Assembly: GCF_012641335.1 (NCBI RefSeq)
Contig: NZ_JABAID010000014.1
Coordinates: 28,807 to 92,806, forward strand
Direction: 5' to 3'
Source: Novosphingobium sp. ERN07
Lineage (GTDB): Bacteria; Pseudomonadota; Alphaproteobacteria; Sphingomonadales; Sphingomonadaceae
DNA: 64,000 bases
Positions 8,604 through 16,858 of the stretch are shown here, piece after piece. Each line of letters begins with the position of its first letter. Position 1 is the stretch's first letter. The notes under the pieces are model-generated. The model had not been told where the DNA came from and did not search any database. It saw only the letters and a program-made list of their open reading frames with translations. Both the position numbers and the translations under genes were made by a program.

Positions 8604-9728
8604 ATGCTCCAGCTAGCCGTAATCCTGCCGACCTATCGCGAACGCGCCAACATCGCGCCGATGGTCGCGCGTCTCGACGCCGCGCTTCAAGGCGTGGCGT
8701 GGGAGGCGATCTTCGTTGACGACAACAGTCCCGATGGCACGGCTGATGAGGCCCGCCGCATCAGCCAGACCGATCCGCGCGTCCGCGTGATCGAACGCAT
8801 CGGGCGGCGCGGGCTGGCTTCGGCCGCCATCGAAGGCATGTGCGCCACCGCCGCGCCCATCGTGGCGGTGATGGACGCCGACCAGCAGCACGATCCGGCG
8901 TTGCTGCCGCAGATGCTCAGCGCAGTGCAGGGCGGTGAATACGACATCGCCTATGCCTCGCGCTTTGCCGAAGGGGCCAGCACCGAGGAATGGGGCCGGC
9001 CCGATCGCGTAAAGGCATCGGGCCTTGCCAACCGCATCGCCAACAAGGTGACCGGCGTCGAACTGTCTGACCCGATGAGCGGCTACTTCATGCTCCGCGC
9101 CGAAACGCTGCGGGCCGATGCGCACCGCCTTTCCGGCGTGGGCTTCAAGATTCTGCTCGACATTCTGGCCACGGTGGACAAGCCCCTCAAGGTCAAGGAA
9201 TTTCCCCTCAATTTCGTCGCCCGCACCGAAGGCGAGAGCAAACTGGACCAGACCGTAGTGTTCGAATTCCTCGTGGGCCTTTACGACAAGTGGCTGGGCC
9301 GCATCATCCCGACGCGCTTTGCGCTGTTCGGCACCGTGGGCGCAATGGGCGTGGCGGTGCAGCTTGGCGCGCTGTGGGTGCTGCTGAAGATCGTGGCGGG
9401 CGAACGCTTCGTCTATGGCAACTGGTCGGAAAGCGCGACGTTCAACACCGCCAATACGCTGGCGGCGATCATCGCGATGACGTTCAACTTCGTGCTGAAC
9501 AACGAACTGACCTATTCAGACAAGCGCCTGCGCGGCTTCGGGCCGCTGCTGCGCGGATGGGCGCAATTTGCGCTCACCTGCTCACTCGGCCTGCTGACCA
9601 ATGTCGGCGCTGCTGCTGTGCTGAAAACCATCGGCTTCCATGATGTCGTGGCGGTAATCGTCGGCATCGTGCTGGGTTCGGTCTGGAACTTCGCGCTGTC
9701 CTCGCGCTTCGTTTGGGGGAAGTATTGA
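8604..9728 (+). CDS. Polyprenyl-phosphate sugar synthase fused to GtrA domain
   Basis: A 374-residue two-domain protein. Residues 1-220 are a family 2 glycosyltransferase of the dolichol-phosphate-mannose synthase type: LAVILPTYRERANI, the acidic VDDNSPDGT, and MDADQQHDP (DxD-like metal site). Residues about 230-374 form a four-helix GtrA membrane domain (RFALFGTVGAMGVAVQLGA ... WNFALSSRFVWG). The expected reaction is transfer of a sugar from a nucleotide donor to undecaprenyl phosphate, with GtrA helping to move the product across the inner membrane. The next gene (minus strand, 1 nt away) is a PMT-type transferase that would use such a lipid-linked sugar, so I infer they act in one pathway. 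The sugar is not determined. Confidence 0.88.
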   Translation: MLQLAVILPTYRERANIAPMVARLDAALQGVAWEAIFVDDNSPDGTADEARRISQTDPRVRVIERIGRRGLASAAIEGMCATAAPIVAVMDADQQHDPALLPQMLSAVQGGEYDIAYASRFAEGASTEEWGRPDRVKASGLANRIANKVTGVELSDPMSGYFMLRAETLRADAHRLSGVGFKILLDILATVDKPLKVKEFPLNFVARTEGESKLDQTVVFEFLVGLYDKWLGRIIPTRFALFGTVGAMGVAVQLGALWVLLKIVAGERFVYGNWSESATFNTANTLAAIIAMTFNFVLNNELTYSDKRLRGFGPLLRGWAQFALTCSLGLLTNVGAAAVLKTIGFHDVVAVIVGIVLGSVWNFALSSRFVWGKY

Positions 9729-9729
9729 G

Positions 9730-11034
9730 CTACTTCCAGCTATCCAGCCAGGTGTAATCCCGGAATGAATCCTTTCGCGGCAATTCCCCTGCCGAAAGGA
9801 TCGGGTAGAAGCCGATGAATAGCCCGAAGGCCAAGACCAGCGTCGCCTTGGCGGGCCAGCGCAGGCCCAGATCCCACCACTCTGCCAGCACCAGCGCCAG
9901 CGCGGCGATCAGGAAGCAACTGGCCAGCATATAGTGGTAATAGAACTGCACCGGCTTGCCGTTGATCGCCCAGAAGCCGACAAGCAGGGCATAGGCGGCG
10001 AAAACCAGCAGGTGCAGGCGCTTGCCCTTCAGGCCATCCCACCCGCAGAACAGCAGCGCGGGCAATCCGGCCAGCATCGTGAACGGGTTGCCCAGCATCA
10101 GCACGCCGCGTTGCGCGCCGTCGACGTTCTCGTAGAGGAACCAGATCGGGCGAATGTTGGCCATCCATTGCCACCACACGCTCATATAGGTGTGCGGCTT
10201 CTTCACGCTGTCCTGCAATTGCAGCATGTATTGCTGCCATTCGATCAGGCGACCCACCGTCAGCGGGTCTTTTTCATAGAAAAAGGCGGGCAGGAACGTG
10301 GCGAAATAGACCAGCAGCGGCAGCGCACCGAGCCAGAGCGCAGCCTCGATCAGCGAAACGCCGGGGACCGGGCCTGCGCCTGTGGCACTCCACAGCAGGC
10401 CCGCGCGACGGCCTTTCAGCGCTTCCCATCGGTTCAGTGCGAACAGCAGCCCCGGCAACGGCAGCAACAGCGCGCCATTCCACTTGGCGCCTAGTGAGAG
10501 ACCCATGAAAGCACCTGTCAGCATCAGATGCAGTCGCGCGCGGCTCACCTTGCCCGAAGGATTGCGCCACGCCAGCGCCCATTGCCATACGGCCAGCGCC
10601 ATGAAACCGCCCATCGCCATGTCGAGCAGGGCAATGCGGGACATCATGACCCAGATGAAATCGGTGGCCAGAAGCAGGCCGAACAGCACCGTGGCCGTGC
10701 GCGAAAGACTGGCCCACCACAGCGCCCGCATCATCCCCCACAGCCCCACCGCACCCAGCAATGCCGAAGGCAGGCGCCAGCCAAATGGCGTATCTCCCAC
10801 CAGTTGCATCGACCACGCGATCAATTGCTTGGCCAGCAAAGGATGTTCGGGATTGAGCCGCGCTGTGAGATCGATCAACCGGCGCGCGGCGGGGAGGTAG
10901 TGGATCTCATCGAACATCATCTTCGACGGGATGCCGACACGATGCAGCACAATGAGGAAGAACGCAGCGGCTATGCCCATGCACCAGAGAGCGGGGTCAT
11001 TCTCGCGCGGACGATCGGATAGAACTGGCGTCAT
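9730..11034 (-). CDS. PMT-family (GT39) protein O-mannosyltransferase-like
   Basis: A 434-residue polytopic membrane protein of the PMT_2/GT39 family. The first large loop carries the acidic FDEIHYLPAARR motif and then NPEHPLLAKQLIAW, the signature of enzymes that move mannose from a polyprenyl-phosphate carrier to a protein. The C-terminal part has the four-helix PMT_4TMC region (FYYHYMLASCFLIAALAL). Start: ATG 11034 (MTPVLSDRP) was preferred over 11127, because the longer form would run into the metZ start region at 11117 and its extra residues do not look like PMT sequence. It converges with the GT2-GtrA gene (ends 1 nt apart). Protein targets are unknown. Confidence 0.85.
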   Translation of the reverse strand: MTPVLSDRPRENDPALWCMGIAAAFFLIVLHRVGIPSKMMFDEIHYLPAARRLIDLTARLNPEHPLLAKQLIAWSMQLVGDTPFGWRLPSALLGAVGLWGMMRALWWASLSRTATVLFGLLLATDFIWVMMSRIALLDMAMGGFMALAVWQWALAWRNPSGKVSRARLHLMLTGAFMGLSLGAKWNGALLLPLPGLLFALNRWEALKGRRAGLLWSATGAGPVPGVSLIEAALWLGALPLLVYFATFLPAFFYEKDPLTVGRLIEWQQYMLQLQDSVKKPHTYMSVWWQWMANIRPIWFLYENVDGAQRGVLMLGNPFTMLAGLPALLFCGWDGLKGKRLHLLVFAAYALLVGFWAINGKPVQFYYHYMLASCFLIAALALVLAEWWDLGLRWPAKATLVLAFGLFIGFYPILSAGELPRKDSFRDYTWLDSWK

Positions 11035-11116
11035 CTGCGCCGGGAATAGGGCCGCTGCTGCAAGTTCGCAATCCCGCCGCTTGCGCACAGCCATGCGGAA
11101 ACCTAAGGCGAGACCT

Positions 11117-12325
11117 ATGAAACGCACGACTGGTCAGGACCGCTCCGTCACCCGCAATTGGCGCCCCGCAACGCAGGCCATTCGTGGCGGCACGTGGCGT
11201 TCGGATATGGGCGAAACGTCAGAAGCCCTGTTCCTGACATCGGGCTTCACTTATGATGATGCCGCAACGGTTGCCGCGCGCTTTGCTGGCGAAGCCGAAG
11301 GTATGACCTATTCGCGCCTGCAGAACCCCACGGTGCAGATGCTGGAAGAACGCATCGCCCTGATGGAAGGAGCCGAAGCCTGCCGCACGCAAGCCACCGG
11401 CATGGCCGCCATGACCACGGCCCTGCTTTGCCAACTTTCCGCAGGCGATCACATCGTTGCCGCCAAGGCCGCGTTCGGATCGTGCCGCTGGCTGGTGGAC
11501 AACCTGCTCCCGCGCTTCGGCATTGAAGGCGCCACGATCCATGCGTCCGACAATGCCGCATGGGAAGCCGCGATCAAGCCGAACACCAAGGTGTTCTTCT
11601 TCGAAAGCCCGGCCAACCCCACGATGGACGTGGTCGATCTGGAATTCGTCTGCGCGCTGGCCAAGCGCCACGGCATCACCACCGTGGTCGACAACGCTTT
11701 CGCCACCTCTGCCCTGCAACGCCCGATGGACTTCGGCGCGGATGTGGTCGCCTATTCCGCCACCAAGATGATGGACGGTCAGGGCCGCGTCATGGCCGGT
11801 GCGGTCTGCGGATCAGCCGATTGGATCAACAATGTGCTGCTGCCGTTTCAGCGCAACACCGGGCCGAACATCGCCGCGTTCAACGCATGGGTGGTGCTCA
11901 AAGGCCTCGAAACGCTCGACCTGCGCATCCACCGGCAGAGCGAGAACGCGCTGAAGGTTGCCAGCTTTGTCGAAGGCCGTGTCCCGCGCCTGCTCTACCC
12001 GCACCTGCCCAGCCATCCGCAGTATGAACTGGCCAAAAAGCAGATGAAGGCGGGCGGCACGATCTTCTCGTTCCATCTCGATGGCGGGCTGAAACAGGCC
12101 CATGCCGTTCTCGATGCGCTGAAACTCATCGATATCTCGAACAACATCGGTGATTCGCGTTCGCTGATGTGCCACCCGGCATCGACCACGCACTATGGCG
12201 TCGGCCCCGAAACCCGCGCCGACATGGGCGTGGGCGAAGGGATGCTGCGGCTTAACGTCGGGTTGGAAGACCCTGATGATCTGATCGAGGATCTGGATCA
12301 GGCGCTGCGCACAGCCGGGTTGTGA
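11117..12325 (+). CDS. metZ: O-succinylhomoserine sulfhydrylase
   Basis: A 402-residue PLP enzyme of the Cys/Met metabolism family. The PLP lysine lies in SATKMMDGQGRVMAG; the DGQGRV run after it distinguishes MetZ from cystathionine beta-lyase and gamma-synthase. It makes homocysteine directly from an acylated homoserine and sulfide. Other family marks: TYSRLQNPTVQMLEERIA and FFESPANPTMDVVDL. I chose ATG 11117 (MKRTTGQDRSVT), preceded by AAGGCGAG; the frame upstream to 10931 is antisense to the PMT gene. I looked for a SAM-II riboswitch in the 82-nt leader and did not find its conserved core. Confidence 0.94.
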   Translation: MKRTTGQDRSVTRNWRPATQAIRGGTWRSDMGETSEALFLTSGFTYDDAATVAARFAGEAEGMTYSRLQNPTVQMLEERIALMEGAEACRTQATGMAAMTTALLCQLSAGDHIVAAKAAFGSCRWLVDNLLPRFGIEGATIHASDNAAWEAAIKPNTKVFFFESPANPTMDVVDLEFVCALAKRHGITTVVDNAFATSALQRPMDFGADVVAYSATKMMDGQGRVMAGAVCGSADWINNVLLPFQRNTGPNIAAFNAWVVLKGLETLDLRIHRQSENALKVASFVEGRVPRLLYPHLPSHPQYELAKKQMKAGGTIFSFHLDGGLKQAHAVLDALKLIDISNNIGDSRSLMCHPASTTHYGVGPETRADMGVGEGMLRLNVGLEDPDDLIEDLDQALRTAGL

Positions 12326-12367
12326 CGCGGCGTTTCGCCTGTTGCATCGCCAAGGCGTTCGCCTAAG

Positions 12368-13744
12368 GTGCCGCACAGGGGTGGGGTCGCAACGGAGCAT
12401 GGCAATTTGCTGGCCGAAGCGCACCTGTCTGCGATCATTCAATCATCCGACGACGCGATTATCAGCAAGGATCTGAACGGTACGGTCCTGAGCTGGAACC
12501 CGGCTGCGTCGCGCATCTTCGGCTTCGCCGAGGCCGAGATGGTCGGCCAGTCGATCCGCAAGCTGATCCCGCATGAACGGCAGAGCGAAGAGGATGACAT
12601 CCTTTCCCGCATCGCGCGCGGGGAGCGGATCAAGAGCTTCGACACGCGCCGTTGCCGCAAGGATGGCACCGAGATCGCCGTCTCGATCACCGTATCGCCG
12701 GTCTATGACAAGGCGGGGCGCATCGTCGGAGCCAGCAAGATCGCGCGTGACATTACCGCCCGCGAAGAAGGCCAGCGCGCCCTGTTCGAAAGCGAAACCC
12801 GCTTCCGCATGTTGGCCGACAACATCTCACAATTGGCGTGGGTGGCCGACGCCACCGGGGCAATCGGGTGGTACAACAAGCGCTGGTACGATTACACCGG
12901 CGTTCCCGTCGGCAGCACCGATGGCTGGGGCTGGGACAAGGTTCATCACCCCGATCATGTTGAACGGGTCAAGGATCACTTCGTCCGCAGTATCGAAAGC
13001 GGCACCGAATGGGAGGACACCTTCCCGTTGCGCGGGACCGATGGCCACTATCGCTGGTTCCTGTCGCGGGCCAAACCGATCCGTGATGAGCGGGACCGCA
13101 TCCTCTTCTGGTTCGGCACCAACACCGACGTTACGGATATGCTCGAAAAGGAAGAGCAGATCCGCGTCCTGCTGATGGAAGTGAACCATCGGTCAAAGAA
13201 CATGCTGGCCGTCGTGCAGGCATTGGCGCGGCGGTCGGGCGGGAATGACCGCGAATTTCTGCGCCGGTTCGAAAACCGTCTGGCAAGCCTTGCCGCCAAT
13301 CAGGATTTGCTGGTCCGTCGCGGCTGGTCAACGATCCTGATGGACGAACTGGCGGAAGCGCAAATGGCCATTCTGGGCCAAGACAGCCGGTCGCAGGTGC
13401 AGCTTGTAGGCCAGTCGGTGACGCTCAGCCCGCGCGCGGCAGAGATAATCGGCATGGCCTTGCACGAACTCGCCATCAACGCCCTGAAATATGGCGCATT
13501 GAGCGTACCGGGCGGCAAAGTGGCACTTTCCTGGGCAGAGAAGGACGATAGCTTCACAATCGACTGGCACGAGTCAGGCGGCCCCGAAGTCCATATGCCA
13601 GAGCACGACGGCTTCGGCACCACGCTTATCCGGCACATTCCCGCCCGCAGCCTGAATGCGGACGTGACGTTGGATTACAAGCCGACGGGTGTGCACTGGT
13701 CGCTGCACTGCTCCAGCGAAACCGCACGCAAGCTGGCGAGTTAG
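12368..13744 (+). CDS. PAS-domain HWE sensor histidine kinase
   Basis: A 458-residue soluble sensor kinase with two PAS domains (about residues 18-138 and 140-258) and a C-terminal HWE-type kinase. The H box reads LLMEVNHRSKNMLAVVQA, the N box ALHELAINALKYGALS, and the defining W-x-E appears in IDWHESGGPE. The first PAS includes IIQSSDDAIISKDLNG followed by TVLSWNPAA. No membrane segment is present, and no conserved cysteine that would make the PAS a LOV photosensor is seen in the expected place. The start is a GTG at 12368 because no in-frame ATG precedes the PAS. There is no response regulator beside it (orphan kinase). Confidence 0.9.
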   Translation: MPHRGGVATEHGNLLAEAHLSAIIQSSDDAIISKDLNGTVLSWNPAASRIFGFAEAEMVGQSIRKLIPHERQSEEDDILSRIARGERIKSFDTRRCRKDGTEIAVSITVSPVYDKAGRIVGASKIARDITAREEGQRALFESETRFRMLADNISQLAWVADATGAIGWYNKRWYDYTGVPVGSTDGWGWDKVHHPDHVERVKDHFVRSIESGTEWEDTFPLRGTDGHYRWFLSRAKPIRDERDRILFWFGTNTDVTDMLEKEEQIRVLLMEVNHRSKNMLAVVQALARRSGGNDREFLRRFENRLASLAANQDLLVRRGWSTILMDELAEAQMAILGQDSRSQVQLVGQSVTLSPRAAEIIGMALHELAINALKYGALSVPGGKVALSWAEKDDSFTIDWHESGGPEVHMPEHDGFGTTLIRHIPARSLNADVTLDYKPTGVHWSLHCSSETARKLAS

Positions 13745-14001
13745 GCTGCTTTCGCTTCGCTCTCCACGGCGTGCGCAGCGCGCTTATCTTCGGTGATCAG
13801 GCGGTTCTCTCCGCGCCCCATCGTCCAGTTCTTGCCCAGTCGCACCTTGTGGTTCGGCGCGCACCAGATTTCGCCGGATTCATCGAGCGCGGTAACCCAG
13901 ATTAGGTTATGCTCCTGGCCATAATCGATCATGCCGATGGCATAGCCATCGCCTTTGCCCAGAACGTGCAAGGGTATTGTCGGATTGAGTTGCGTGAACA
14001 C
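13741..14001 (-). CDS. Conserved small protein, unknown function
   Basis: An 86-residue soluble protein; I do not recognise a named family. The core LGKGDGYAIGMIDYGQEHNL then IWVTALDESGEIWCAPNHKV ends in NWTMGR and a charged tail. It looks like a conserved alphaproteobacterial hypothetical. The frame continues upstream, but a GTG at 14001 is preceded by CAGGAAAAAATCC, a reasonable ribosome binding site, and gives a compact protein. Its stop overlaps the stop of the HWE kinase gene by 3-4 nt (convergent). The ubiK-like gene lies 85 nt upstream on the same strand. Confidence 0.65.
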   Translation of the reverse strand: MFTQLNPTIPLHVLGKGDGYAIGMIDYGQEHNLIWVTALDESGEIWCAPNHKVRLGKNWTMGRGENRLITEDKRAAHAVESEAKAA

Positions 14002-14086
14002 GGATTTTTTCCTGCAAAGACTGACAGTTGCCAGATTGTTACAGGCTAAATCCCTCAAGCCTTGACGCGGTTCCCGCGGGGCAGCT

Positions 14087-14338
14087 TCATTCCCCCTTAG
14101 CGGCAGCCTCCAGCGCAGCAATCCGCGCTTTGAGAACTTCCACTTCTTCACGCGCCGAAGCTGCCAGCTCCTTCACCGCGTCAAACTCTTCGCGACTGAC
14201 GAAATCAAGGCCGCCAAAGATTTCCTTGGCCTTTTCGCGCGCATTCTCGCCCGCTTCGCGGCCCATCCCGGCAATCGTGCCAGCCGCGCTGTTCAGCAGC
14301 TTCACGAAATCGGCGATCATCGGGTTTTCACTCTGCAT
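14087..14338 (-). CDS. ubiK: UbiK/BMFP-type accessory factor
   Basis: An 83-residue membrane-fusogenic (BMFP/DUF526) protein: an N-terminal amphipathic region (FVKLLNSAAGTIAGMGREAG) and a C-terminal coiled coil (EEFDAVKELAASAREEVEVL). E. coli UbiK is an accessory factor of aerobic ubiquinone synthesis that binds UbiJ; that role is family knowledge, not shown here. Length and layout match the family. It sits between the small hypothetical and tspO, all on the minus strand. The symbol is by family; the alphaproteobacterial version could have drifted in function. Confidence 0.82.
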   Translation of the reverse strand: MQSENPMIADFVKLLNSAAGTIAGMGREAGENAREKAKEIFGGLDFVSREEFDAVKELAASAREEVEVLKARIAALEAAAKGE

Positions 14339-14416
14339 CGGGCAAGGTCCTGCTTGGCGTTACGCTGGCTATGTGGGCAGGCAAAGCCCGCCCTGCAAGG
14401 GTCAATCGCCGCTCTA

Positions 14417-14971
14417 TCAAATCTCGACGCGGACAGAACTCGCCTTGCCAAACGCACCATCGGCTTCGGGATTCAATTGCAGGAACTGCCAGGTCAGCAC
14501 CGAAGCGAAGCAGACCCATGCAAGATAAGGCAAGAGCAGCATTCCCGCCACCGGGCGGATGCGCCAGAACAGCACGATCGTGATCGCAATAGCCACGATC
14601 ATCGCCACCGTGATCCAGAATGCTCCGGTGATCTGGTGCAGGGCGAAAAATGTGGGCGACCATGCAAGGTTGAGGATCAATTGCACCACGAAGGCCGCCG
14701 CAGCCCCGCCCCGGCCCCGTGCCCCCCGCGCCGAAAGGATCATCGCGAACGACACCCCCATCAGCACATAGAGGATCGTCCAGACGATGCCGAATGCGGC
14801 AGGCGGTGGGTAGATCGCAGGCTTTTGCAGCGCATCGAACCAAGGGTTGCCGGGGCCGCTACCGGCCACCTGCCCGGCCAGAAAGCCAAGCGCGACGATC
14901 AGCGGCACTGTAAACAAGGACCAGCGCAGAAGGCTGGCACGAAGCTGGCCGGAAGAAGCGAGGTAGTTCAT
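14417..14971 (-). CDS. tspO: TspO/MBR family membrane protein
   Basis: A 184-residue protein with five membrane helices and the TspO hallmarks: NPWFDALQKPAIYPPPAAFG, then WTILYVLMGVSFAMIL, and LNLAWSPTFFALHQ. TspO proteins bind porphyrins and cholesterol-like ligands; in Rhodobacter TspO acts as an oxygen-linked regulator of pigment genes. Starting at ATG 14971 (MNYLASSGQL) gives a length slightly above the classic 160, with a 25-residue cytoplasmic leader. The longer frame to 15073 is rejected because the extra N-terminus is not family-like. No tetrapyrrole gene is adjacent; a siroheme enzyme lies 6 kb away. Confidence 0.9.
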   Translation of the reverse strand: MNYLASSGQLRASLLRWSLFTVPLIVALGFLAGQVAGSGPGNPWFDALQKPAIYPPPAAFGIVWTILYVLMGVSFAMILSARGARGRGGAAAAFVVQLILNLAWSPTFFALHQITGAFWITVAMIVAIAITIVLFWRIRPVAGMLLLPYLAWVCFASVLTWQFLQLNPEADGAFGKASSVRVEI

Positions 14972-15106
14972 GTCACCCGTTAGCTGCGCGCCGTTTAGCC
15001 GATTGTAAAGCGCGATTCGCCAAGGATATTGGCGGGGTGCAGCCGCCGGCGCAATCCGAACTCCATCCGGCAACCAAGGCCGATGGACACATTTACCGGG
15101 GAAAAC

Positions 15107-15862
15107 TCAGTTGCGCTGTGCCGAAACGAGAAACTCGACATTGCCTTCCGGCCCGGTGATCGGGCTTGGCACGATGCCCTGCACGTCCCAGCCATCGCTT
15201 TCCAGCCAATCGCGCACTTCGTTGCAAACGCGCTGATGCAGCGCAGGATCGCGCACCACGCCGCCTTTGCCGACCTCGGCCTTGCCCACTTCGAACTGCG
15301 GCTTGATCAGGGCGACGAGCCGCGTGGGCCGCGCCGCCAGCATCAGCGGCACTTCCAACACCTTGCGCAAGGAAATGAAGCTGGCATCGCACACCACCCA
15401 CGTTGCCTGCCGGTCGATGTGATCCGTGGTCAGGATGCGGGCGCTCGTCTGCTCAAGCACAGTCACGCGCGGATCTTGCCGCAGCTTCCACGCAAGCTGA
15501 TTTGTGCCTGAATCGACAGCAAAAACGTGTTCTGCACCGCCCTGCAGCAGCACATCGGTAAAACCGCCAGTCGAACTGCCGATGTCCATTGCAGTTACGC
15601 CAGCCGGATCAAGGCCGAAATGCTCTATCGCATGGGCCAACTTGATCCCACCGCGCGAAACCCACGGATGGTCGCGTCCGCGCACGTCCAGCGGGGCTTC
15701 TGCGGAAAGCGGCTGTCCGGCCTTGGCGATCTTGGTTTCGCCTGAAAAAACAAGCCCGGCAAGGATCAGCGCCTGCGCACGGGCGCGGCTTTCGGCAAGG
15801 CCGCGCTCGACCAGCAACTGGTCCACGCGGGTCTTCTGTTTGGGGGGGCGGGTTGAGGTCAC
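15107..15862 (-). CDS. tlyA: TlyA-type rRNA methyltransferase
   Basis: A 251-residue protein with an N-terminal S4 RNA-binding domain (about residues 10-70, RVDQLLVERGLAESRARAQA) and an FtsJ-like SAM methyltransferase domain (SAM loop DIGSSTGGFTDVLLQGGAE; IKPQFEVGK near the C-terminus). TlyA enzymes add 2'-O-methyl groups to rRNA; older annotations call them hemolysins. The start is GTG 15862, with GGAAGGA a few bases upstream; the ATG at 15898 is further from the S4 domain and would overlap the divergent lipoprotein start at 15888. Gene order (dxs/ispA are usual neighbours elsewhere) is not conserved here. Confidence 0.88.
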   Translation of the reverse strand: MTSTRPPKQKTRVDQLLVERGLAESRARAQALILAGLVFSGETKIAKAGQPLSAEAPLDVRGRDHPWVSRGGIKLAHAIEHFGLDPAGVTAMDIGSSTGGFTDVLLQGGAEHVFAVDSGTNQLAWKLRQDPRVTVLEQTSARILTTDHIDRQATWVVCDASFISLRKVLEVPLMLAARPTRLVALIKPQFEVGKAEVGKGGVVRDPALHQRVCNEVRDWLESDGWDVQGIVPSPITGPEGNVEFLVSAQRN

Positions 15863-15887
15863 GGCGCGTTCCTTCCATAACTGGCGC

Positions 15888-16430
15888 ATGAAGATCAATC
15901 GCGCTGCACTGTCCGCCCATGTTTTTTCCTGCGCACTGCTGCTGTTGGCAGGGGCCTGCAGCGGGCCTCAAGTGGTGCCATCGCCCGCACCGCAGCCCAC
16001 CAGAAGGCCGGCACCGCCCCCGCCTCCGCCGCCTGCACAACCCGCGTTCAAGGATTGGCGCGATGCCCCGCAGACACCGGGCGACTGGCGTTATGACAAT
16101 GGCACGGCGCGCTTCGGCTCCGCTGGTGCCACGCTGTTTGCGCTGACCTGCAACCGCACTGCACGCACCGTCAGCCTGATCCGCACGGGCACCGCACCGC
16201 AATCCCTGCCGATGACCGTATCGACCAGCAGTGAAACGCGCCCGCTTTCCGCCGAACCTGCACCTCAGGGGGCCGCGCAACTGGTGGTGACGCTGCCTGC
16301 GCGCGACAAACTGCTCGATGCAATGGCCTTCAGCCGTGGCCGCTTTGCCGTGGAAGTGAACGGATTGCCGACGCTTTATCTGCCCGCATGGCCTGAAGTG
16401 GCGCGGGTTGCCGAGGATTGCCGGAGATAA
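15888..16430 (+). CDS. Putative lipoprotein with proline-rich linker
   Basis: A 180-residue exported protein of unknown function. Residues 1-24 form a lipoprotein-like signal (VFSCALLLLAGAC), with Cys in a lipobox that is slightly off consensus (LAGAC). A proline-rich linker follows (about residues 26-52, with a run of nine prolines interrupted once by Ala-Gln further on). The folded part (from KDWRDAPQTPGDWRY) has strands and a C-terminal Cys, and may be a small beta-domain; I cannot name it. Frames upstream of 15888 are antisense to tlyA and were discarded. Divergent from tlyA with a 25-nt gap between the chosen starts. Confidence 0.7.
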   Translation: MKINRAALSAHVFSCALLLLAGACSGPQVVPSPAPQPTRRPAPPPPPPPAQPAFKDWRDAPQTPGDWRYDNGTARFGSAGATLFALTCNRTARTVSLIRTGTAPQSLPMTVSTSSETRPLSAEPAPQGAAQLVVTLPARDKLLDAMAFSRGRFAVEVNGLPTLYLPAWPEVARVAEDCRR

Positions 16431-16613
16431 AACCTGCCAATCTGGTTGCAACCGCGCCTATTGTGCGGCGCGAAGCGGGGATTGTGACGGCAAATTTTTT
16501 TCATGCAAGACTTGTTGTTTGGGCCGGAATGAATCACATTCGAATCAAGGACGGTGAGAATACGCACTCCCGGCCCAGCAGGCCACAAACCTGCGACTTT
16601 GGCTCAACAGCGC

Positions 16614-16628
16614 GAAAGGAGGTGATCC
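16614..16628 (+). promoter_or_regulatory. 15-nt anti-Shine-Dalgarno complement
   Basis: The sequence GAAAGGAGGTGATCC is a perfect complement of the alphaproteobacterial 16S rRNA 3' end as I know it (GGATCACCTCCTTTC). Typical Shine-Dalgarno sites pair 4-7 nt. An ATG follows at 16630, seven bases after GGAGG, and a second at 16637 in another frame. Either this is an extremely strong ribosome binding site for a micro-ORF or a site that holds ribosomes. Confidence 0.8.
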
Positions 16629-16636
16629 GATGTCTC

Positions 16637-16735
16637 ATGGTTCAGCAGAGAGGTCGGTACAGTCCCGCGCGAGGCATTATCGCTGAGTTTCGATTAAGCG
16701 ATAGAGGCTTCGTGGGCGGCACTTCCGGCCGCTGA
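16637..16735 (+). CDS. Candidate micro-protein (32 aa), overlapping an 18-aa ORF
   Basis: Two small frames follow the extended Shine-Dalgarno site. ATG 16630 opens an 18-residue frame (MSHGSAERSVQSRARHYR, stop at 16684-16686). ATG 16637 opens a 32-residue frame that contains RGIIAEFRLSDRG and FVGGTSGR, and stops seven bases before a strong terminator hairpin. The longer product has a protein-like composition with basic and glycine residues; the shorter one has the better spacing (7 nt against 14). I do not recognise either. The short frame could be a leader peptide controlling the longer one or the downstream ilvE, although the terminator separates them from ilvE. Existence as a transcribed unit is likely; which frame is translated is open. 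Confidence 0.5.
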   Translation: MVQQRGRYSPARGIIAEFRLSDRGFVGGTSGR

Positions 16736-16741
16736 CCATGC

Positions 16742-16776
16742 GAAGGGCCGCTTCGGACTGACCGACGCGGCCCTTC
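16742..16776 (+). terminator. Intrinsic terminator-like hairpin
   Basis: A 10-bp perfect stem (GAAGGGCCGC at 16742-16751 with 16767-16776) and a 15-nt loop follow the micro-ORF, then ACATTTATTAC. The T-run is weak. It probably ends the micro-ORF transcript before ilvE. Confidence 0.7.
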
Positions 16777-16858
16777 ACATTTATTACATTCCCCTTGCCT
16801 TTCGCGCAACAATAGTTCACGGCGCTGCATCTTCGATTCTAGCGCAAGGACTGCCCAA

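Noticed and set aside
11035..11116. SAM-II or SAM/SAH riboswitch before metZ
   Set aside because: The leader contains GCTTGCGCACAGCC and CCTAAGGCGAG, which at first resembles part of SAM-II, but the conserved U-rich core before it and the terminal GCTAAA pairing are missing.
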